Source: Candidatus Rifleibacterium amylolyticum
Lineage (GTDB): Bacteria; Muiribacteriota; Ozemobacteria; Ozemobacterales; Ozemobacteraceae
Assembly: GCA_009917695.1 (NCBI GenBank)
Contig: JAACJG010000007.1
Location: forward strand, 165,750 to 227,921
Length of the DNA: 62,172 nucleotides
Direction of reading: 5' to 3'
Below the pieces are notes generated by a model. The model was not told where the DNA came from. It was given only the letters and a program-made list of their open reading frames with translations, and made no database searches. The position numbers and the translations under genes are program-made. Shown here one piece after another: positions 43,273 to 50,795 of the stretch (position 1 is its first letter; each line of letters opens with the position of its first letter).

Positions 43273-43713
43273 TTATTTATGCAGTTCGATCTGGTCATCG
43301 GGTCGAGTCGAGCCGTCGATAAGGACGCGGCAGAAGACGCCGAGGGTTGGCAGCAGGCGATTACCGTGAAATGAGTAGTGCTGCGGCAGCACTTCTTTGC
43401 CGATCTGGCAGACTTCGAGCAGGGCATCGCCGATTTTGATCTGGTCGCCGACTGCGGCTTTGCGCAGATCGATGCCGGCGGTGACGACGTTTTCGGCGAA
43501 GTCGCCGGGAGCAGCCTTGATTTCGTGCGCTGCGTTGAAGGCTTCGATATCTTCGCTCATCAGCAGACTGACCGGGCGAATCGTGTCGATGTGCCCGTCG
43601 CCCTCGATGCCACGACCGTCAATAAACCGGCACTGCGCGACCGATCGCTTGGCGGTGCCGGTCTTCTCAGAAATACACACGGCCAGCACTTTTCCAGCAG
43701 AGACTACATTCAT
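43273..43713 (-). CDS. MOSC-domain protein
   Basis: 146 residues. MOSC hallmarks GIEGDGHID, AENVVTAGIDL and the conserved Cys in EVCQIGKEV. MOSC domains bind sulfur-carrying molybdenum cofactor or transfer sulfur from it. Stand-alone short MOSC proteins are often near molybdopterin genes, but none is adjacent here. 43714-43815 contains no site I can name. Confidence 0.85.
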   Translation of the reverse strand: MNVVSAGKVLAVCISEKTGTAKRSVAQCRFIDGRGIEGDGHIDTIRPVSLLMSEDIEAFNAAHEIKAAPGDFAENVVTAGIDLRKAAVGDQIKIGDALLEVCQIGKEVLPQHYSFHGNRLLPTLGVFCRVLIDGSTRPDDQIELHK

Positions 43714-43815
43714 CAGGCTTACATCCTTACAGTATTTTCGCGATCAATTCTACTATCAAGGCTGCTGACTGCCAATACATCTGTTCAATTGCAGGTAAGA
43801 ATTCAGTTAGACTGG

Positions 43816-44985
43816 CTATTCAGCGTGCTGTGCAATTATTTCGTTCAAATGCTCGGCGAAGAACAGAGGTGGGTTCAACTTCAAAGCTTCGCGCGCTTTT
43901 TCAGCGGCTTCAGCCGGGCTCTGTGTGGCAATTTTTTCGACGTCGGCGACGATGGTTGGCCAGTCATGCGGCAGCTCGCAGTTTTCTTCAGTCAGCAGAA
44001 CCTGCGCTGAAGAACTGGCCGCTGGTTCTGAGATTTCAGATAAAGCTGACTGAGAGGCTGGTGGCAACGCGGGCGACGCGGTTTCGCCAGTTACCGTCAG
44101 AGTTGAAAGACCCCAGACCAGAAGCAGCGAAAGGGTTACCGACACTATCGCCGCCCGCGCCTGTGACCAGCGGTTTCTGATGTGATTATGAATCATCGCG
44201 AACACAAAGAAGCAGCATGAAATTACAGCAATCAGCTGATTTGGTGGTAAATCAGCCTGATATGAGGTCATGACACCAAGCATGGTGGTGAACAGCGCAA
44301 AAAAGCAGGCCAGCAGGATTCCCGGCACCATGTTGCGCGACAGCAGCAGCGCGGTGGCCGACGGCACGACGAGATAACAGAATACCAGCATCACCCCGGC
44401 AATGCGCGAAGCTGCCGCTACGGTCAGGCCCAGAAAAATGAAGAACAGCAGTTCGTAACGCCAGACATTTATTCCCAGAGAGAGCGCTGATTCACGGTCG
44501 AGAAACGAATATAATATCGGCCTGAAAAAGATCAGCAACGCCAGCAGCGCCGGAATCATCACCGCACAGATCGTCGCCACATCGCCTGTCGAAGCGAAAA
44601 GCAGGTTGCCATAAAGGATCGCCTTTACCTTTTCGAGACCGAAACCACTGCCGGCAACCAGCAGAATCGCCATACCCGAAGCGAAGATGAAGATAGTGCC
44701 AAGAACTGTGTCACGCGGAAGTTTTGACAGTTCGTAAGGATAAGCGAGAATAGCCACTACCACCAGGCAGAACAGGGCTGCCCCCATAAACGGAGGCAGC
44801 TCGTGAATGAGCGCAAATGCAACACCACAAGCCGCTACTTCTGAAAGAGTGACGCCGATAAAAACCATACGCTTGAGAACTACGAAAATCCCGAAGATTG
44901 CAAAGGTAATGGCCATCAGAAATGCGATCGGCAAAGCCCCGCCGTAGACACTGATTACAGCCGAGACGTTATCAATGACAAACAT
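43816..44985 (-). CDS. znuB: Metal ABC transporter permease (ZnuB type) with C-terminal extension
   Basis: 389 residues. Residues 1-275 are the ABC-3 family permease with about eight helices and the LSEVAACGVAFAL and SRIAGVMLVFCYLVVPSATA signatures. Residues about 300-389 are a periplasmic or cytoplasmic tail, Ala/Pro/Ser-rich then helical, not usual for ZnuB. It is the last gene of a zinc-type uptake operon; its start overlaps the ATPase gene. Confidence 0.87.
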   Translation of the reverse strand: MFVIDNVSAVISVYGGALPIAFLMAITFAIFGIFVVLKRMVFIGVTLSEVAACGVAFALIHELPPFMGAALFCLVVVAILAYPYELSKLPRDTVLGTIFIFASGMAILLVAGSGFGLEKVKAILYGNLLFASTGDVATICAVMIPALLALLIFFRPILYSFLDRESALSLGINVWRYELLFFIFLGLTVAAASRIAGVMLVFCYLVVPSATALLLSRNMVPGILLACFFALFTTMLGVMTSYQADLPPNQLIAVISCCFFVFAMIHNHIRNRWSQARAAIVSVTLSLLLVWGLSTLTVTGETASPALPPASQSALSEISEPAASSSAQVLLTEENCELPHDWPTIVADVEKIATQSPAEAAEKAREALKLNPPLFFAEHLNEIIAQHAE

Positions 44986-45691
44986 TTTGTGACTCCTGCT
45001 TTAAAAAGAGATTGCGCTGGTCAAGGAATTCCAGGAGTGGCGTAAGATGAATTCGACCCGGCGAAAAATGGCAAACGTCTTCAGCCAGGCCGATTACCGG
45101 CTCGATGCTGTGCTGCGCAAACAAAACCGTCTTGCCATCCTGTTTTGCCAGCTGATGCAACAACCGCACCAGATCGAATTCAGACTGCTCATCGAGGCCG
45201 GCGGCCGGCTCATCCATGATCAGCACATCGGCACCGCTCACCAGCGCCCGCGCAATCATTATCTTCTGGCGCATTCCACCAGAAAGCTCTTCTAGCGGCC
45301 GATGCGCATGGTGCGAAAGATTGAAGCGTTCGAGATAGCCATCTACTTCGGCATTCATGGCCGAGTCAGGCTTTTTCCACAGGCCAAGCCGCGGGTAAAG
45401 ACCCATACAGACGACTTCGCGGGCAGTTACGGGATAAAGCCGGTCGAGCGTCGACACCTGTGGCACGTAGCCGGGAGGCCGGCGGTCGAAAGGATGCAGC
45501 AGCTCGCCGGCCAGAGACGGCAGAAAGCCGAGAATGGTGCGCAGCAGAGTCGTTTTGCCGACGCCGTTGGGCCCGACAAATGGCAGAAATGATCCGGGTC
45601 TGATCTGCAGATTCACTTCGCTGAGCACCGCTTCTTCGCCATAACCGACAGAAAGGTTGCGACAGCTGATTATGAATTCTTCACTGGCCAT
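44972..45691 (-). CDS. znuC: Metal ABC transporter ATPase (ZnuC type)
   Basis: 239 residues from the ATG at 45691 (an ATG nine bases earlier is also possible). Walker A GPNGVGKTTLLR, signature LSGGMRQK and Walker B VLIMDEPAAGLD are intact. VPQVSTLDRLYPVTAREVV is typical of Zn/Mn importers. Gene ends overlap both neighbours. Confidence 0.9.
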   Translation of the reverse strand: MASEEFIISCRNLSVGYGEEAVLSEVNLQIRPGSFLPFVGPNGVGKTTLLRTILGFLPSLAGELLHPFDRRPPGYVPQVSTLDRLYPVTAREVVCMGLYPRLGLWKKPDSAMNAEVDGYLERFNLSHHAHRPLEELSGGMRQKIMIARALVSGADVLIMDEPAAGLDEQSEFDLVRLLHQLAKQDGKTVLFAQHSIEPVIGLAEDVCHFSPGRIHLTPLLEFLDQRNLFLKQESQNVCH

Positions 45692-46748
45692 CAGGCACAT
45701 CCCCGGTCAGACCGGCTTTTTGCGCAGCGGCCGCAATCTGCTCGACCCAGAAATCCATGAGTTTGATCCATGAGTCGATGCCGGGACGGCCGTTGACGTA
45801 ATATGGCAACATCACGGCAACGGCACCGGTATCGTTGGCCACCTGCCTGACCGTTTTTTCATCAAAGTAGTCAGCCGAAATGACTATTTTGATATTCTGC
45901 TTTTTCATCGTTTCCTTGAGGCTGGCGAGGTGTCTCGGGGAAGGCGGAATACCCGGTTTGGGCTCGATGAATCCACCTTCTGCCAGTTCAAATTCATCAA
46001 ACAGATACAGCCAGTTCTTGTGATAAGAAACGATGCGGGTGCCGCGCAGCGGCCAGAGTTTGCGCAGCCAGCCGCCGGCAAAGTCGGCAAGAGGCTTGCC
46101 CTTGAATTTCTTTTCGGCAAGAAAATTCATGAGCTTACCGGTTTTGTGAAGATCTAAGAGGGTTTCCTGGCCAAGAATCTTTATCAGTTCTTCTCCGTAA
46201 AGGTTGCGGCAGACTTCTGCAACCATCGAATCGGCATTCGACTTGAACTTCTGCGCATGCGCCGGCAGGTTGCGGCTCAGACCGATTCTTATGTTATCAA
46301 TTGCCTGAATGACGTTCATCGAACTCACGGTGACATGCGGATTACCGTAAAGATGCAGCCCGCCTTCGATGTGTGAATAAGCAACCGGTTTGTCCTTGAG
46401 ATTCATGCCGGTGGCCGCGGCTACATAACCGATTTCACCACTTCTGATCTTGTGATTACCCGATTTGTCTACTGCTGAAGGCAGCCACATTTCGAGATCC
46501 AGTCCAGTTGCAATGAGCATGTCGGCATTGCGCAGAATTTCGACGAAAGAAGGCCTGGGCCTGATAAAGTGGGCGTCCTGATCGCCTTCGACTATCGCCT
46601 TGACCTCGACCAGTTCACCGCCAATTCTGCTGGTCAGCCAGGCGTAATCGGTCAGAGTCGTGACTACTTTTAGCGGCTGCGCAAAGGCAGTTACAGAAAC
46701 CAGCACAAATACAAACAGCGCGAATAGTGATATCGTATAATTTTTCAT
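45681..46748 (-). CDS. znuA: Periplasmic metal-binding protein of zinc-type ABC transporter (ZnuA type)
   Basis: 355 residues with signal peptide (1-24). Cluster A-1 ligand positions are His60 (DQDAHFIRP), His138 (GNPHVTV) and His243 (SYHKNW), plus an Asp in VISADYFD. The three-His pattern favours zinc. There is no His-rich loop between ligands, so it is of the low-His type. AGGAGA precedes the start. Confidence 0.88.
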   Translation of the reverse strand: MKNYTISLFALFVFVLVSVTAFAQPLKVVTTLTDYAWLTSRIGGELVEVKAIVEGDQDAHFIRPRPSFVEILRNADMLIATGLDLEMWLPSAVDKSGNHKIRSGEIGYVAAATGMNLKDKPVAYSHIEGGLHLYGNPHVTVSSMNVIQAIDNIRIGLSRNLPAHAQKFKSNADSMVAEVCRNLYGEELIKILGQETLLDLHKTGKLMNFLAEKKFKGKPLADFAGGWLRKLWPLRGTRIVSYHKNWLYLFDEFELAEGGFIEPKPGIPPSPRHLASLKETMKKQNIKIVISADYFDEKTVRQVANDTGAVAVMLPYYVNGRPGIDSWIKLMDFWVEQIAAAAQKAGLTGDVPDGQ

Positions 46749-46764
46749 GGTTTTCTCCTGAAAA

Positions 46765-48225
46765 TCAGTAGCGATCGTGTTTATGAGGGCCGGCCGACCA
46801 GATACACTGCAGCATCAGACGGCGCTCATCCGGGCCCATATTATTGCCAGACTTATAGTTGAATTCGAGCCGGTATTTAACCCATGGGCTCTGGTTCCAG
46901 GTCAGATAGGGGCAGAACTGCCATTCATTCGGGCTGTCGGCAACGACTGCCAGGGGCGCAAGGGCAAGACCTGGCACTGCAGCGTATTTCTGGCTGTCGG
47001 GCTCAAAGTAATCGATACGCAAACCAGACTCGAGCTGACGATCAAGCTTCCAGTGAAGATTGGTGTAGCCACCCCAGGCGGTAACGCTGCCGCGATCCCC
47101 GTTATCCGGCCGCAGAATTTCTTTTCTGACACCGTAAAACTCGGTTCGCCACATGAAATTTCGATAGCGCATGTTGTCGGTCGGCTCCCAGAGATGGGTA
47201 AAATCGAGTCCTAAACCGTAAACAGGGCGGGTTTCATCGATCTGCGCGACGACGCCGGCACGGTTGACCGACCACTGATCGTTAACGCCGGCCAGAGCGG
47301 TAAGACCAAGCTCACGGTAAGTATCGGCATCGACATCTCTGAAGGCTTTAAAGTGCAGCAACAATGAGGGCATGCCTCTGGTATTCCCGGCAAACAGGCG
47401 CTGATTGGTTGATTCGGTAAGTTGCATGGTCAGCTCATGCGTTGTTCTGCCTGACGAACCAAGCTGCCAGTCGAGGGAAATACCGTTCTGACAGAGGCCG
47501 CCATCGCCGAGCACGCGCCGCATCGCCAGCGGGAACTCGTTCTGATCGAGACCGGCCATATGCCAACGTTGAACTATGCCGAACTGCTGCCTGAATTTAC
47601 CTATGGTGAAGTTGAGGTTAGGAGTCAGACCATAACGGGTTATATAAGCTTCACCTATATTTGAAATGTCTTCTTTAACCGGCACGGCGCCCTTAAATTT
47701 GGTGTAGGGGTCAAGATAGGTTTCGTAATGAACTCCGAGATTGCGCATGGTGGCATCTGAGTTCTGGCGCTGGTTATCGATGCTCTGCAGGCGATAGACG
47801 AAGTCGCCGACTATACTGATTTCCGGGTTTTCAGCCTGACGGCTGAGATCGCCGGCAATGAATCTGCGCTCTTCATCGCTGGTTTTCGCCGGCAAAGCCG
47901 CTTCGGCCGATCGACTTTCGGCAGCGGCAGCCTGGCGCAATGTCAGCAGTTCACTGTCGGATTCATCGACTGGTGACGCCGCGACAGTGGTCTGCTGATC
48001 TGCCGGGCTGGCGACAGCGACGGGCGCTTTTCCCTCGAGAAGATCGATCTGAGCAGTAAGAGATGCAATCTGTTGCTTATAATCCGACTGCATCTCGATA
48101 AATCTGTTTTCAAGGGCTGCGAGCCTGGCTTCAAGCTCTGAGACATTATCTGCTGCAGCCAGGACGGGTAAGTTTACGACATAAAATACAAGCAAAAGGC
48201 AAAGAAAAAAACGTTCAGTTTTCAT
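46765..48225 (-). CDS. Outer-membrane porin-like protein of the zinc operon
   Basis: 486 residues. Signal peptide (1-24), then a coiled coil (SELEARLAALENRFIEMQ and on, about 28-65), a Ser/Ala linker, and a barrel from about 135 to the end. The C-terminus HKHDRY contains metal-binding His. Coiled coil plus barrel resembles trimeric porins found next to zinc ABC genes. It lies 16 bp before znuA, so it is likely the outer-membrane entry route. Confidence 0.78.
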   Translation of the reverse strand: MKTERFFLCLLLVFYVVNLPVLAAADNVSELEARLAALENRFIEMQSDYKQQIASLTAQIDLLEGKAPVAVASPADQQTTVAASPVDESDSELLTLRQAAAAESRSAEAALPAKTSDEERRFIAGDLSRQAENPEISIVGDFVYRLQSIDNQRQNSDATMRNLGVHYETYLDPYTKFKGAVPVKEDISNIGEAYITRYGLTPNLNFTIGKFRQQFGIVQRWHMAGLDQNEFPLAMRRVLGDGGLCQNGISLDWQLGSSGRTTHELTMQLTESTNQRLFAGNTRGMPSLLLHFKAFRDVDADTYRELGLTALAGVNDQWSVNRAGVVAQIDETRPVYGLGLDFTHLWEPTDNMRYRNFMWRTEFYGVRKEILRPDNGDRGSVTAWGGYTNLHWKLDRQLESGLRIDYFEPDSQKYAAVPGLALAPLAVVADSPNEWQFCPYLTWNQSPWVKYRLEFNYKSGNNMGPDERRLMLQCIWSAGPHKHDRY

Positions 48226-48279
48226 GTGAATTCCTCTGAAATGATTTATTGCACGCTAAAATGCAGCGTAAAAAACAAT

Positions 48280-48690
48280 TTATCCAATCATTTCAGGCGG
48301 CGGCCCGCGCGAATAATAAAGCAGAAAACCGGGTGTCGTCGGACACTGGACGCAGACCGGCTGCTGCAAAACAGATGCATCGACGACGTGAATTGAAAAC
48401 ACCGAAGAAAGGCTGCTTGAAGCCAGTTGCCATGCAAAATCGCAGATATTACATGGCGAGTCTGGGCTGACCTCGCCTAGAGAGAAATCATAATGGCATG
48501 GCTGCGAAAAAGATGACTTTCCGCAACATGAAGCTTCACTACTGCTACAATGAGAAGCGGCTGAATGTTGAGTATCGGAGCAATCAAAGGCCAGGTGCAA
48601 AGGATAAGATATTACCCACAAAACGAGCAGAACAATCTGAAGGACACCGACTGTTCTGAAAGTGTTCGCGGTAGTTTTCTTCATCAGCAA
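48280..48690 (-). CDS. Small Cys/His-rich membrane-anchored protein
   Basis: 136 residues (TTG start with GAGG five bases before; the ATG at 48684 is an alternative). One hydrophobic helix (about 14-34) is followed by a Cys/His-rich stretch (CSDTQHSAASHCSSSEASCC, about 37-56), then CNICDF and CVQC. The composition suggests metal, perhaps zinc, binding in the periplasm. It heads the zinc operon, 55 bp before the porin-like gene, with a hairpin ACGCT/AGCGT between them. Family not certain; it resembles DUF2946-type proteins. Confidence 0.65.
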   Translation of the reverse strand: MLMKKTTANTFRTVGVLQIVLLVLWVISYPLHLAFDCSDTQHSAASHCSSSEASCCGKSSFSQPCHYDFSLGEVSPDSPCNICDFAWQLASSSLSSVFSIHVVDASVLQQPVCVQCPTTPGFLLYYSRGPPPEMIG

Positions 48691-48738
48691 TCAAACCTCA
48701 GTCTTGTTCTCTCTAACCAGCCATTAACTACAGTTCAC

Positions 48739-48825
48739 ATCATATTACAAATTTATCGCCAGGTCAACTCAAATTGGCATAAGCCAAAAATACTTCTTGC
48801 TTTTGCGCCGGTAATATTTTATATT
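48739..48825. promoter_or_regulatory. Divergent promoters with GGCAT operator (DUF302 gene and zinc operon)
   Basis: Minus strand: TTGACC (48767-48762), 17 bp, TATGAT (48744-48739) towards the Cys-rich gene. Plus strand: TTGCTT (48797-48802), 17 bp, TATATT (48820-48825) towards DUF302. Between them lies ATTGGCATAAGCCAAA (48773-48788), matching the DUF134-promoter palindrome at 13 of 16 positions. It sits just outside both -35 boxes, so it could serve activation or joint control. Confidence 0.6.
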
Positions 48826-48843
48826 ACTTACTGGAGGTGGAAA

Positions 48844-49320
48844 ATGAAACCAACAATCACAGCAGCAATCGGCGCAATATTTGGAGCAGTATTGGCGTTG
48901 TCGGCAGTCTTCCTGCTGATGCCGGGAATGATGATAAAGGAATACCAGAGTCCCTACACGATCGAAGAAACTGTAGAGCGTGTAAAGGCGGCGGCGATCA
49001 GCGAAGGATGGACAGTTTCAGGAGTTTCTGACCTGTCGGCTTCAGTCAAAAAACATGGCGGCTATGACCTGCCGCCTATCCGCCTGATCAATCTCTGCCA
49101 GGCCGGACATGCTCACAAAATTCTCGATGATGATGCCAACAAAAAAATCTCTGTATTCATGCCATGCACAATCAGCGTATACCAGAAAAACGACGGCAAA
49201 GTGTATCTCTCGACGATGAATGCCGGACTTCTCGGCAAAATGTTTGGTGGGACCGTAGCAGAAGTAATGGGTAAAACTGTTGCCGCACAGCAACAGAAAT
49301 TCATCTCGTTTGTAAATTGA
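48844..49320 (+). CDS. DUF302 protein with N-terminal membrane anchor
   Basis: 158 residues from the ATG at 48844, with GGAGG upstream. Signal or anchor helix (about 6-28), then a DUF302 domain: YTIEETVERVKAAAISEGWTV and LCQAGHAHKIL, ending in a helix. Two cysteines in LCQAGHA and FMPCTIS may bind metal. DUF302 proteins have a known fold but no agreed function; they often accompany sulfur or stress genes. Followed at 36 bp by DUF5320. Confidence 0.82.
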   Translation: MKPTITAAIGAIFGAVLALSAVFLLMPGMMIKEYQSPYTIEETVERVKAAAISEGWTVSGVSDLSASVKKHGGYDLPPIRLINLCQAGHAHKILDDDANKKISVFMPCTISVYQKNDGKVYLSTMNAGLLGKMFGGTVAEVMGKTVAAQQQKFISFVN

Positions 49321-49356
49321 GGCAAGTCTGGTTTAGACCAGAGAAAGGAGCTTATC

Positions 49357-49704
49357 ATGCCAGGATTTGACAGAACCGGACCTGATGGACAGGGTCCCAG
49401 AACGGGCTGGGGAACAGGCAATTGCCCGACGCAGGAAACAACGGCACAGCCGATGCGAGGCAGCAGAGGGCGGGGAATGGGCCGACGCGGTTTCGGCGGA
49501 CAGGGCTTCAGCGCTGGTGGAGAGCGTGGAATGGGCATGCGGATGCGCAATCGCTTCTTCGCGCAGAACAACGCACCAGCAGGCAATGCGCCAGGCACAG
49601 AAATAGACGAACTCTACAACATGGTCGAAACTCTGCGCGAGCAGGTAGCAGAACTCAGCAGTCGACTTGACAAGGCCGACACCGACAAGGAACAGAAATC
49701 CTGA
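49357..49704 (+). CDS. DUF5320 protein
   Basis: 115 residues, GAAAGGAG upstream. MPGFDRTGPDGQGPRTGWG is the family's diagnostic start; a Gly/Arg/Met-rich middle follows, then a coiled coil (about 82-105, ELYNMVETLREQVAELSSRL). Proteins of this type accompany NifX, MinD-ferredoxin and DUF134 genes in many anaerobes, as here. Function unknown; the Met/Gly-rich part could bind metal. Confidence 0.85.
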   Translation: MPGFDRTGPDGQGPRTGWGTGNCPTQETTAQPMRGSRGRGMGRRGFGGQGFSAGGERGMGMRMRNRFFAQNNAPAGNAPGTEIDELYNMVETLREQVAELSSRLDKADTDKEQKS

Positions 49705-49722
49705 TCAGGTTTCTGCCAACAG

Positions 49723-50154
49723 ATGCAAACTCAAAACGGCAATAATCTGAAACCCGTGATGGCAGCCAGCTCACATGCTGGCTGCCTTCTTTGCGGCAGC
49801 AAAAACCCGCTGTCAATGCACCTGCACTTTGCCGCTGACGATCAGCAGATCGTGCATGCCAGCTTTCAGGCGCACGACATGCTGCAGGGATACCAGGGCA
49901 TCGTACACGGTGGCGTAATCTGCGCTTTGCTCGACGCGGCCATGACTCACTGTTTGTTCAGCCAGGCCATCGAGGCGGTAACCGGTGAGATGAACGTAAA
50001 ATTTGTGTTGCCGGTGCCTTGCCGCGCCCTGCTGGGTCTGCGCGCCTGGGTAGAAAAAGCCTGCAACCCGCTCTATGTGTTGAAGGCTGAGTTGAGCAGC
50101 GATGGCCGCCTTCTCGCCAGCGCCGAAGCCAAATTCATGCGTACAGTAAGCTAG
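49723..50154 (+). CDS. PaaI-type hotdog thioesterase
   Basis: 143 residues, one hotdog domain. IVHGGVICALLDAAMTH is the PaaI active-site segment (HGG then Asp), and GEMNVKFVLPVP is the next strand. An N-terminal extension carries CLLCG. Hydrolyses acyl-CoA, probably short or aromatic. No strong ribosome site. Its TAG stop begins a repeat shared with 10194. Confidence 0.85.
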   Translation: MQTQNGNNLKPVMAASSHAGCLLCGSKNPLSMHLHFAADDQQIVHASFQAHDMLQGYQGIVHGGVICALLDAAMTHCLFSQAIEAVTGEMNVKFVLPVPCRALLGLRAWVEKACNPLYVLKAELSSDGRLLASAEAKFMRTVS

Positions 50155-50301
50155 TCCTCTGTCAAGCTTGAATATGGGCGTCTGTCATTGCGACTGCGAG
50201 GCATAGCCGAAGCAGGAAGCAATCTCACAGACAGGAAGATTAGCTCAGAGCTGGCTTATGCCTTCGGCATACCGCCTCGTCGCTACGCTCCTCGCAATGA
50301 C
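50152..50301 (+). repeat. Interspersed repeat (TGTCATT...GCAATGAC type), copy B
   Basis: Core 50183-50301 from TGTCATTGCGACTGCGAGG to CTCCTCGCAATGAC, with inverted ends. Left flank TAG, four bases, CTGTCA, AGCTTGAATATGGG is almost identical to copy A at 10194, where the same TAG is also the stop of the preceding gene. Confidence 0.7.
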
Positions 50302-50370
50302 GGCAAAGAACTTGCCATCGGTAAAATCGGTGAAATCTGCGGATGTTCTCAGTTTCTTCGCAATAATAAA

Positions 50371-50403
50371 GCCGCCCGGGCACAAACGTTCTGACCGGGC
50401 GGC
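50371..50403 (-). terminator. Terminator of the DUF134-NifX-MinD operon
   Basis: GCCGCCCGG and CCGGGCGGC are exact 9-bp arms; on the minus strand TTTATTATT follows. It may also act weakly for the plus-strand thioesterase gene. Confidence 0.65.
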
Positions 50404-50456
50404 AAAAGGAACAGCTGCGCTGTGAAATCCGAGAGAGGCTACGCAGCTTTCAAAGC

Positions 50457-50795
50457 TTAGTGCGAGCAGGCATTGGCGCCAGTCTGCAAGGTGCCTTGCA
50501 GATAAGCGGTTATTGCATCTTCAGGGGTGTGTTGGCCCTGAACGCCGGTAATGACGGTGATTTTGTTCTGGGCGAAAAGTTCCTGCGCCCTGACACCCAT
50601 GCCACCAGCGAGAATGTGAGTGACTTTCTGTTCAGCCAGCCAGCGCGGCAGAACACCGGGTTCATGCGGCGGCGGCGTCAGCATCTGTTTGCCGACGATC
50701 TTTTTGGAATCATCGGTATCGATAATGCAGAACTGCTGGCAGTGGCCAAAATGAGTGCAGAGTTTTCCTTCTACGGTCGGAATAGCTATTTTCAC
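50457..50795 (-). CDS. NifX/NifB-C family protein (dinitrogenase-cofactor-binding fold)
   Basis: 112 residues, GTG start with AAGGAG upstream. KIAIPTVEGKLCTHFGHCQQFCIID is the typical opening and HILAGGMGVRAQELF the core motif. The family binds Fe-S or Fe-Mo cofactor precursors in nitrogen fixers. No nitrogenase genes are here, and this stand-alone class is widespread in non-fixers. Its start overlaps the stop of the MinD-ferredoxin gene. Confidence 0.85.
   Translation of the reverse strand: MKIAIPTVEGKLCTHFGHCQQFCIIDTDDSKKIVGKQMLTPPPHEPGVLPRWLAEQKVTHILAGGMGVRAQELFAQNKITVITGVQGQHTPEDAITAYLQGTLQTGANACSH

Noticed and set aside
48565-48843. 93-codon N-terminal extension of the DUF302 gene
   Set aside because: It runs antisense through the Cys-rich gene's start and the divergent promoters; the ATG at 48844 has GGAGG and begins a proper anchor helix.
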